A DNA stretch of 64,000 nucleotides from Tropicimonas isoalkanivorans. GTDB lineage: Bacteria; Pseudomonadota; Alphaproteobacteria; Rhodobacterales; Rhodobacteraceae. The stretch is from positions 62,001 through 126,000 of the forward strand of contig NZ_FOLG01000007.1 of the NCBI RefSeq assembly GCF_900112335.1, given 5' to 3'. The notes below the pieces were generated by a model. That model had not been told where the DNA came from. It saw only the letters and a list, made by a program, of their open reading frames with translations, and searched no databases. The translations under genes and the position numbers were made by a program. Below are positions 57,414-64,000 of this stretch, one piece after another (position 1 is the first letter of the stretch; every line of letters begins with the position of its first letter).

Positions 57414-58089
57414 CGCGCTGAAGGCGGGAAACAGGGTCGTCGCCTTCGGTATCGCCGCCATCGTGGGCATCCTCGTGCTGACGGCGGGCCTATTGTTTTG
57501 GAGCCTGCCAGATGCCGGTGCCTTCAACTCCCGGGTGGAGCGGATCTTCGTTGCGAATGACGACCTGACATCCGGGGCCGAGATCAAGCTTCTGGAAATC
57601 CTTGCGGAAAGCGGAACCTCCTTCGCCGACGTGTTGCAGAGCTACCGGCAGATCATCTTCGTTCTGCTGGTGCTGGCCACCGCGCTGTTGATCGCCGCCC
57701 TTGTTCTGCTGGTGATGATCGTGGCGCTGAACCGGCGGATGGGGGAGATCGAGCGGCAGGGCATCCAGGTGACGGACCTGATCATCAGCCGCGAGGAGCG
57801 GCTGGTCTTCATCAACAACATGGAATTCAAGCTTACCGAGGCCGCCATCGAAACGCTCGCCGTTCTGGCGGAGGCACGGATGGACGAGGAAGTTCTCACC
57901 GGTGCCGAGTTGGAGGCGATGATCCAGGGCCGTGCGCCGGAGGAATGCGAAGAGGCTGCGGGAGCCACGCGAATCAAGCGGCTGCGTGATTCCCTCGGCA
58001 ACCAGATGGTCAGCGCGCTGCTGGTGCGCAACATCGCTCGAAAGGGGTATGTGCTGGCGATCAATAAGGATGTGATCCGTATGATCTGA
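57385..58089 (+). CDS. Membrane protein with C-terminal winged-helix domain, candidate transmembrane regulator
   Basis: A 234-residue protein. Two membrane helices (about 18-40 and 89-115) flank a periplasmic loop of 48 residues; residues 116-234 are cytoplasmic. Residues 139-228 resemble an OmpR-type winged helix: FKLTEAAIETLAVLAEARM, VLTGAELEAMI, then RIKRLRDSLGNQ and RNIARKGYVLAI. ToxR/CadC-type proteins carry this domain at the N-terminus, so this topology is reversed. The GTG start at 57385 has AGGA seven bases upstream. DNA binding is predicted, not shown. Confidence 0.7.
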   Translation: MPASSISVTDALKAGNRVVAFGIAAIVGILVLTAGLLFWSLPDAGAFNSRVERIFVANDDLTSGAEIKLLEILAESGTSFADVLQSYRQIIFVLLVLATALLIAALVLLVMIVALNRRMGEIERQGIQVTDLIISREERLVFINNMEFKLTEAAIETLAVLAEARMDEEVLTGAELEAMIQGRAPEECEEAAGATRIKRLRDSLGNQMVSALLVRNIARKGYVLAINKDVIRMI

Positions 58090-58244
58090 GCCGTCGGCGC
58101 GGCCAGTCGCCCCGCCGGAAGCGATGTCAGCCTTAGGTCCCTGAACGAACAGGCTTTCCTCCGGGCCAATGATCGTGCCAGTCTTGCGGTCATCGGAGGA
58201 GAGCGCCGTCCTGGCGCTGCAAGATACGAGAACAGGGGCAGGCC

Positions 58245-59735
58245 ATGACCCACATCCTCGCCATCGACCAGGGAACCACGTCGAGCCGCGCGATACTCTT
58301 CGACAAGGACATGAAGATCATGTCCGTCGCTCAGGAGGAATACCCCCAGATCTACCCCGCCTCGGGCTGGGTGGAGCACGACCCGGAGGACATCTGGAAT
58401 TCGGTGCTACGGACGTGCCGCGAGATTATCGGGCAATGTGAGTTAAAGGCCTCCGACGTCGTGGCGATCGGCATCACCAACCAACGGGAAACGACGCTGG
58501 TCTGGGATCGCGAGACGGGCGAGGTGATCCACAATGCCATCGTCTGGCAGGACCGCCGAACCGCACCGATCTGCGAGGAGTTGCGTGCCGCGGGTCACGA
58601 GCCCGACGTGACGGATAAGACCGGCTTGCTGCTGGACCCTTACTTTTCGGCCACGAAGCTCAAATGGCTGCTGGACACTGTACCGGGAGCCCGGGATCGG
58701 GCCAAGGCCGGAGAGCTGCTGTTCGGCACAGTGGACTGCTTCCTGATCTGGCGCCTGACCGGCGGCAAGGTGCATGCGACGGACGTAACCAATGCCTCCC
58801 GCACATTGCTCTACAACATTCACCGAGGTGGATGGAGCCGGCTCATGTGCGAGCTTCTCGACATTCCAGTGGAGATGCTGCCCGACGTGCGCGACTGCGC
58901 CGCTGATTTCGGCGAGACCGATCCGGAGATCTTCGGGGAGGCGATCCCGATATTGGGCGTTGCGGGTGACCAGCAAGCGGCCACCATCGGGCAGGCATGT
59001 TTCCAGCCCGGCATGATGAAATCGACCTACGGGACTGGGTGCTTTGCGCTTCTCAATACCGGCGACACCCCGGTTGCGTCCAAGAATCGCCTGCTTACAA
59101 CCATCGCCTACCAGTTCGACGGCAAGCCGACCTATGCGCTCGAGGGCTCTATCTTCGTCGCCGGGGCGGTGGTGCAGTGGCTGCGGGACGGGCTGAAGAT
59201 CATCAGCGCCGCGCCCGAGAGCCAGGATCTGGCGGAAAAGGCGGACCCGACGCAGAACGTAATCCTTGTGCCCGCCTTTACCGGCTTGGGGGCGCCCTAC
59301 TGGAACGCCGACTGCCGCGGTGCGATCTTCGGGCTGTCGCGCAATTCCGGACCGGCGGAACTTGCAAAGGCCGCCCTGGAGAGCGTCGGCTACCAGACCC
59401 GGGACCTGCTGGAAGCGATGCGAGCCGATTGGCCGACCGACGAGCCGGACGCCGTCTTGCGAGTCGACGGCGGGATGACCGCGAGCGATTGGGCGATGCA
59501 GTTCCTGGCCGATATCATTGGCGCACCGGTGGACCGCCCCGAGATTCTGGAGACAACTGCGCTCGGCGCGGCCTGGCTGGCTGGGATGGAGGCAGGGCTC
59601 TATCCCGCGCGGGAGGAATTCGCAGAGCGCTGGTCCCAAGAGCGTCGCTTCGAGCCAGCGATGGCGACCGAGGAGCGGGACACGCGGTACGAGGCCTGGA
59701 AGCGGGCGGTCCAGGCGGCGATTTCGGCGGCCTGA
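58245..59735 (+). CDS. glpK: Glycerol kinase
   Basis: A 496-residue FGGY-family sugar kinase: [17 protein letters not shown], the [10 protein letters not shown] region, [14 protein letters not shown], the [13 protein letters not shown] motif and [18 protein letters not shown]. Phosphorylates glycerol to glycerol-3-phosphate. No other glp gene adjoins it. It converges with the epimerase gene. Confidence 0.96.
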   Translation: MTHILAIDQGTTSSRAILFDKDMKIMSVAQEEYPQIYPASGWVEHDPEDIWNSVLRTCREIIGQCELKASDVVAIGITNQRETTLVWDRETGEVIHNAIVWQDRRTAPICEELRAAGHEPDVTDKTGLLLDPYFSATKLKWLLDTVPGARDRAKAGELLFGTVDCFLIWRLTGGKVHATDVTNASRTLLYNIHRGGWSRLMCELLDIPVEMLPDVRDCAADFGETDPEIFGEAIPILGVAGDQQAATIGQACFQPGMMKSTYGTGCFALLNTGDTPVASKNRLLTTIAYQFDGKPTYALEGSIFVAGAVVQWLRDGLKIISAAPESQDLAEKADPTQNVILVPAFTGLGAPYWNADCRGAIFGLSRNSGPAELAKAALESVGYQTRDLLEAMRADWPTDEPDAVLRVDGGMTASDWAMQFLADIIGAPVDRPEILETTALGAAWLAGMEAGLYPAREEFAERWSQERRFEPAMATEERDTRYEAWKRAVQAAISAA

Positions 59736-59757
59736 GCGGACGGAGACCCGGCCCGCC

Positions 59758-60744
59758 TCAGAAGGTAGCGCTGCGGCGCACCGGCCCCGGCGCGGGTCGC
59801 TCGGCGAGCATTTCCGCGATCCCTGTCTGGAGGGGCATGGTGGCGCGGAAACCGATTTCCTTTTCAGCCCGCCTTGGATCACCTGCCGAATGGCGAATAT
59901 CGCCGAGGCGGGTCGGCCCAAAAGCGATCGGCACCTGGGACCCGGCTTCGCGGTTCACCAGTCGGGCCAGATCAAGGATGGAGATCGCCTCCCCCGAGCA
60001 TATGTTCAGCACCGAATACATGCCCGGCTTTGAATTGACGGCGGCCTTCATTGCCGCGAAGAGCGCTTCTGCCACCTCGCCCACGTGAATGAAATCGCGG
60101 GTCTGCCCGCCGTCCCCGTTTACAGTCAGCGGCGCACCGTTCCGCGCGCCCTCCACGAACCGCGTCAGGACGCCGGAATAGGGGGAATTGGGCGACTGGC
60201 CCGGGCCGAAGATGTTGAACGGCCGCACGGCGATGCAGCGCGCACCCCACAGGTCGGCCGCCTCCTTCATGTGACGCTCGCTGCCCAGCTTGTCGATGGC
60301 GTAGGACGAGATCGGCGCGGGAACCGCGTCCTCCCTTACGGGTAGGTCCACCTGCTCGCCATAGACCGCTGCCGACGAAGTGAAGACAACAGGCAGGTCG
60401 CCGGTGGCCTCAAGCAGCGTAACCGTACCCTGGAGATTTGTCCGGCTCGCTTCTGCGCGGTGGGTCGTGCAGAGCTCGACCGACGAAATCGCTGCGAGAT
60501 GAAAAACGCCGGTCACCCCCTGGAGGGCCTTATCTATCGCCCTTCGGTCGCAAATGTCGCCTGTGATCAGTTCCGCGGTCGGAGGCAGGCGAGCCGGATC
60601 GCCGGACGACAAGTTGTCGAGAACGACGATCTCGACGCCGCTGGCCTCGAGATGATGGCAGAGTGCGGCGCCGACGAACCCGCAGCCGCCGGTGACAAGA
60701 AACCTCTGGGGGTCGGCTCGGGTGTCAGACTTCGTCCTCGTCAT
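59758..60744 (-). CDS. NAD-dependent nucleotide-sugar epimerase/dehydratase
   Basis: A 328-residue extended SDR: cofactor motif FLVTGGCGFVGAALCHHL, TSSAAVYGE, catalytic YxxxK in SYAIDKLGSE, RPFNIFGPGQ. Resembles UDP-glucose 4-epimerases; the exact sugar nucleotide is not determinable. It overlaps the upstream KpsT gene by about 20 bases, placing it in the polysaccharide locus. Start: ATG at 60744, a GTG at 60750 is equally possible. Confidence 0.85.
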   Translation of the reverse strand: MTRTKSDTRADPQRFLVTGGCGFVGAALCHHLEASGVEIVVLDNLSSGDPARLPPTAELITGDICDRRAIDKALQGVTGVFHLAAISSVELCTTHRAEASRTNLQGTVTLLEATGDLPVVFTSSAAVYGEQVDLPVREDAVPAPISSYAIDKLGSERHMKEAADLWGARCIAVRPFNIFGPGQSPNSPYSGVLTRFVEGARNGAPLTVNGDGGQTRDFIHVGEVAEALFAAMKAAVNSKPGMYSVLNICSGEAISILDLARLVNREAGSQVPIAFGPTRLGDIRHSAGDPRRAEKEIGFRATMPLQTGIAEMLAERPAPGPVRRSATF

Positions 60745-61405
60745 CTTCACTACTGTTCATGTTGTATTCGTGGTGCGCAATGGCATCTTCGACGTTGTCG
60801 TAATAAACGAGCTTTCCGTTTTCCAAAACCGCCCCTGACGTGCAGATTTGGCGCAAAAGCTTCATGCCGTGACTGACAACGATGGCGCTGCTCTTCGACA
60901 GGCGATCGAGAAAGTACTCCTTGCTCTTCGCACGGAAGGACGCATCCCCCACCGCGGTGCTCTCGTCAACAAGGTAGGTGTCGAAATCCACGCCCATGGA
61001 CAACCCGAATGCCAACCGAGCGCGCATCCCCGACGAATACGTGCGCACGGGCATGTGGAAATGCTCACCCAGTTCGGCAAACTGGGCGACGAATTCCAGA
61101 AGTTCGTCGGTGTCCACGCCGTAGACGCGCGCAATGAAGCGGATGTTCTGCGCGCCGGTCAGTTCCCCGTGGAAGCTCCCTGCAAAGCCGACCGGCCACG
61201 AGACGGTGCCGTCCGAACTGACGGTGCCGCTGTCGGCGGCCATGGTGCCGGCGATGATTTTCATCAGGCTGGATTTGCCGGCCCCGTTCCTCCCCACCAA
61301 AGCGACGCTCTGGCCCGTTGGAAAGACCGCGTTAACGTTGTCCAGCACCACCTTGGAGGTGCCGGCGGTGTTGAACGTCTTGCTCAGGTTCGTCAGTCTG
61401 ATCAC
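60725..61405 (-). CDS. kpsT: Capsule/polysaccharide ABC transporter ATP-binding protein (KpsT-like)
   Basis: A 226-residue ATPase: Walker A VGRNGAGKSSLMKII, signature TYSSGMRARLAFGLSM, Walker B FDTYLVDESTAVGD and His in VVSHGMK. The C-terminal tail is short and acidic (SSEDDEDE), so no carbohydrate-binding domain is present: the KpsT type. Begins with GTG at 61405, ten bases after the KpsE gene. Confidence 0.9.
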   Translation of the reverse strand: MIRLTNLSKTFNTAGTSKVVLDNVNAVFPTGQSVALVGRNGAGKSSLMKIIAGTMAADSGTVSSDGTVSWPVGFAGSFHGELTGAQNIRFIARVYGVDTDELLEFVAQFAELGEHFHMPVRTYSSGMRARLAFGLSMGVDFDTYLVDESTAVGDASFRAKSKEYFLDRLSKSSAIVVSHGMKLLRQICTSGAVLENGKLVYYDNVEDAIAHHEYNMNSSEDDEDEV

Positions 61406-61415
61406 CGGGCCGGTC

Positions 61416-62951
61416 CTAACGGCGGTCCCGAATGCTGTAGTAGATCAACGCCCCGACAGACCAGGCGCCGAGCGCGAAGAGACCTAAAACCGCCAGTAGC
61501 ACCGCCCTTTGGGGATACTGTGAACTCTCGGCCAGCGTCGGCATGGTATAGGCGGCGAGATAGCGGGTCTGCCGCTGCGCCTCCGCCAGCGCGGCGTCAT
61601 AGTTCGCCTGGGCCGCGAGGTATGTCTTTTCCGCGAACTCGCGGTCGACACTCAGGGTTTCGTATTCGCCGACAAGCGAGACATACGCCTGATTGCCCTC
61701 GCCGGTATCGCCGACCCCGAACTTACTACGTTCCTCTGCAATGCGCTTGCGGATGACATCGATCCGCTGCTCGGCCTGCCGGATACGCGGGTCCCCATCG
61801 CGGGTGTTGTCGCGCAGAAGGTCCAACTCGATCAGGGCCGCGGCGAGTTGTTGCTGCAAGGTCGTCAGCAGGCCCATCTGCCCTTGCACGTCGATGGCTG
61901 GATCGACGATCTGCGTACGCGCGCGGAATTGCGTAAGATTGGCCCGCGTTTCCTTCAACCGCTCTTCCGCCTGCTTGAGATCGTTGCGGGCATACTTCGT
62001 AGCGTCGTTTCGCGCGATGCTGGTAAGTTGGTTAATTGTGGCTGAGCTCTCATCCATAATGGCCTGGGAGACAACTTGCGCGTCCTCGGGCGTAAAGGCG
62101 AGCACGCGCGTTTCTATCAGGCCGGACCCGCCATCGTAATAAATCGTGACCATGCGCCGCCAGTACCGCACCACATCCTCGATGGGCGCGTCAGGCGCGA
62201 GCGAAAAATACCAGTCGTTTTCCGGCTTGGAATAAATCGCACGGAGGTCGATCCGCTGGTCAATCTTCTCCACCAAGGCCTGGCTCTGGATGTATTCGTA
62301 CAGAATGTCGGCGTCGGAGGTGCCGCCGCCGCCGAAATCAATGATCCCACCGATCATTTCGGAGGCCGAGGTGGAGTCCTCCTTTCGAACCGAGAAGCCC
62401 ATGCTGGAGGCGTATTGATCCGCCGCACGGGTATAAAGGTACCACCCCGCGACGGCAAGTGGCACGAACACCACCAGAACGAAACTGACCATAAGGCCGA
62501 TGTGGCGGGACTTGCGCCGCGCGGCGGACGCGGGCGGCATTACAGGGAACGCTGGGTCGCCTGCCTTGCGGGGAGAGACGTTCAGCTTTGAGGTCTTCGC
62601 CCGCTTGCGGCGGTTCCTGCCCTCGCCACCCTTTGCCGGAGCGGTTTCGCGGCCCTTTGGGGTGGCCTCGTCCGTCGCTTCCTCGCGAAGGAGCGCTTCG
62701 ACGCCCGGACCTGCCATCGGCGCGTTTTTCGCACCGGCATCAGCCTGCCGCGCCTCGCGCCGCGCGCGCCGGCGTTCACGGCGCTCCAGAAAGGCGCCCT
62801 CTTTCGTCTCGATCCCAGTCTCGTCATCTGCGCTCCCGGGAGCGAATGTGGGGTGCTCCCTGCGCAACATCTCCACGTTGCCCGGTTGGGACCCGTGCTC
62901 CACGTTTCCAGACGGTTCGGTATCGTTCTCAGGCGTGGTTGCCTTGGCCAT
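61416..62951 (-). CDS. kpsE: Capsule polysaccharide export inner-membrane protein (KpsE-like)
   Basis: A 511-residue PCP-type protein. The first 150 residues are hydrophilic and rich in Arg, Lys, Glu and Ala (for example FLERRERRRARREARQA), then a membrane helix (151-173), a periplasmic domain with coiled coil (KQAEERLKETRANLTQFRAR), and a second membrane helix (about 482-505). Usual KpsE proteins are near 380 residues, so the N-terminus is a large extension. Predicted to link the ABC transporter to the outer-membrane exporter. The start is the ATG at 62951. Confidence 0.85.
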   Translation of the reverse strand: MAKATTPENDTEPSGNVEHGSQPGNVEMLRREHPTFAPGSADDETGIETKEGAFLERRERRRARREARQADAGAKNAPMAGPGVEALLREEATDEATPKGRETAPAKGGEGRNRRKRAKTSKLNVSPRKAGDPAFPVMPPASAARRKSRHIGLMVSFVLVVFVPLAVAGWYLYTRAADQYASSMGFSVRKEDSTSASEMIGGIIDFGGGGTSDADILYEYIQSQALVEKIDQRIDLRAIYSKPENDWYFSLAPDAPIEDVVRYWRRMVTIYYDGGSGLIETRVLAFTPEDAQVVSQAIMDESSATINQLTSIARNDATKYARNDLKQAEERLKETRANLTQFRARTQIVDPAIDVQGQMGLLTTLQQQLAAALIELDLLRDNTRDGDPRIRQAEQRIDVIRKRIAEERSKFGVGDTGEGNQAYVSLVGEYETLSVDREFAEKTYLAAQANYDAALAEAQRQTRYLAAYTMPTLAESSQYPQRAVLLAVLGLFALGAWSVGALIYYSIRDRR

Positions 62952-63075
62952 GCGAGGCCCGGCTGCTTTGTTTTTCCTCAAGGTCCGATCCTGCAAACCA
63001 CAAAAGTCATGGAAGACTCCCGCTTCTTCCTACATAGTCCGCGCGACATTATCCAGTGGCGCCATCATACACCGA

Positions 63076-63903
63076 ATGACAGACACCACCCCAGAAATCC
63101 AACCGACCGTCCTGAAGCCCGTATCCAGGCCCCGCCCCTTCAAGACCGGACGCACCATCGTGGCGCTCATGATGCGGGAAATGCAGACAACCTACGGACG
63201 CAGTCCGGGCGGGTACATCTGGGCGATCCTGGAGCCTGTCGGTGCCATCGCGATGTTCACCTTCGTGATTTCCGTGGGTCTCAAGATCCGTATTCCCTCG
63301 CTTGGTTCAAATTTCCCGCTGTTCTACGCAACCGGGTTTCTCCCGTTCTCGCTTGCCATGTCGACCTCCAACAAGGTCGCCTCCTCGCTTAAGTACTCTC
63401 GCTCGCTTCTGCAGTATCCCGGTGTTCAGTACACTGATGCCTTGCTCGCGCGTTTTTTGCTTAACGTTCTCACCCATGTGATGGTGTTTTTCATCATCAT
63501 GTCTGGCATCCATTTCATCTTTCACCTTTCGACGATCCGAAATGTCGAGGCGATCGGCATGTCCCTTGGTCTCGCTGGCTTTCTCGGGCTTGGGATCGGC
63601 ACCTTGAACTGTTTCCTATTCTCGATTTCCCCATTGTGGACCTCCGCCTGGGGTATCCTGACACGGCCACTGCTGCTGATTTCCTGTGTGCTCTACATCT
63701 TCGAAGAAGTTCCTTGGCAATATCAACATATTGTAGCATACAACCCGTTGGTTCACATCAACGGCCTCATGCGACGCGGCTTTTACGCGACTTACGATGC
63801 CAGGTATGCTTCGCCCCTCTATGTGCTGGCTTTCGGGCTGGTGTGCCTTGTGCTGGGACTCGTGCTGTTGCACAGGTACCACCGATACATCCTGAACCGC
63901 TGA
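63076..63903 (+). CDS. kpsM: Capsule/polysaccharide ABC transporter permease (KpsM-like)
   Basis: A 275-residue ABC-2 permease with about six membrane helices: MMREMQTTYGRSPGGYIWAILEPVG is the family opening, followed by helices near residues 55-75, 75-95, 115-140, 145-170, 175-195 and 240-262. Partner of KpsT/KpsE although transcribed divergently from them. The ATG at 63076 gives a short cytoplasmic N-terminus. Confidence 0.9.
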   Translation: MTDTTPEIQPTVLKPVSRPRPFKTGRTIVALMMREMQTTYGRSPGGYIWAILEPVGAIAMFTFVISVGLKIRIPSLGSNFPLFYATGFLPFSLAMSTSNKVASSLKYSRSLLQYPGVQYTDALLARFLLNVLTHVMVFFIIMSGIHFIFHLSTIRNVEAIGMSLGLAGFLGLGIGTLNCFLFSISPLWTSAWGILTRPLLLISCVLYIFEEVPWQYQHIVAYNPLVHINGLMRRGFYATYDARYASPLYVLAFGLVCLVLGLVLLHRYHRYILNR

Positions 63904-63953
63904 CCCAATCCGGCGGCCAGTCCCAGGTGACCACATAGGAAAGACACGACACG

Positions 63954-64000
63954 ATGACTGAACTGAACCTGCTTATGGTCGGCGCGGGCCTTTCCGGCGC
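63954..64000 (+). CDS. Start of a probable UDP-galactopyranose mutase (5' end only)
   Basis: Only 15 codons lie within the window: MTELNLLMVGAGLSG, a dinucleotide-binding opening. AGGAAAG lies upstream. Its place directly after the KpsM gene and the MVGAGLSG motif suggest a UDP-galactopyranose mutase (glf), but any FAD-dependent enzyme starts similarly. Confidence 0.5.
   Translation, partial: MTELNLLMVGAGLSG

Overview
The window is a dense, GC-rich chromosomal segment from an alphaproteobacterium, most likely a member of the Rhodobacterales (Roseobacter/Rhodobacter lineage). The evidence is gene content and order: DUF3576-leuS-lptE-holA, an aminotransferase-ftsK-lolA operon, tldE-cysQ-DUF4170-waaA-lpxK, a CcrM-type GANTC methyltransferase next to rnhB, and DUF2125 and DUF4170 proteins. 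All assignments come from reading motifs and order; no database search was run. There are about 66 protein genes and one tRNA. There is no rRNA, CRISPR array, prophage or insertion sequence, so this is core chromosome with small accessory pockets.

Layout. 1-6.4 kb: the 3' end of an ABC-F factor (ettA), an SPFH/NfeD membrane pair, a secreted peptidoglycan-binding protein with a degenerate caspase-like domain, and the divergent alanine dehydrogenase/Lrp pair. 6.2-16.4 kb: ribosomal protein L36, tRNA-Val(GAC), an N-formylglutamate amidohydrolase, an AI-2E family permease, two convergent paralogous L,D-transpeptidases, a 1-Cys peroxiredoxin, an aldehyde dehydrogenase, an RluA-type pseudouridine synthase, a STAS/RsbW-like partner-switching pair, HspQ and a lipoprotein lytic transglycosylase. 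16.4-31.4 kb: lolA-ftsK-aminotransferase, a UbiH-like hydroxylase, Trm112-like/Lon-N/thioredoxin-TPR, exonuclease III, a frameshifted SRPBCC gene, an orphan OmpR-type regulator, ribA with a third L,D-transpeptidase, YggS and a TPR-sulfotransferase. 31.4-43.6 kb: a porin, the leuS/lptE/holA operon, GST, a flavoprotein, an HNH protein, MscL, a hydratase/SDR pair and a DUF2125 protein.

43.6-56.3 kb: UbiB kinase, a Deg-type protease, the tldE-cysQ-DUF4170-waaA-lpxK operon for Kdo/lipid A assembly, a DsbA-like protein with DciA-like DUF721, mutY, ccrM and rnhB. 56.4-64 kb: a Cys-containing secreted protein divergent from a two-gene operon (a small secreted Cys protein plus a membrane protein with a C-terminal winged-helix domain), glpK, and a capsule/polysaccharide locus (epimerase, KpsT, KpsE with a long basic N-terminus, divergent KpsM, and the start of a probable UDP-galactopyranose mutase).

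Envelope biogenesis dominates: LPS (LptE, WaaA, LpxK), lipoprotein sorting (LolA), peptidoglycan (three L,D-transpeptidases, a lytic transglycosylase), periplasmic quality control (Deg protease, DsbA) and capsule export. The items most worth a second look are a dispersed intergenic repeat that can form two hairpins (four copies, one with a 15-C tract), the membrane-anchored C-terminal winged-helix regulator operon, three GANTC sites packed into the ccrM promoter region, and the frameshifted SRPBCC gene.
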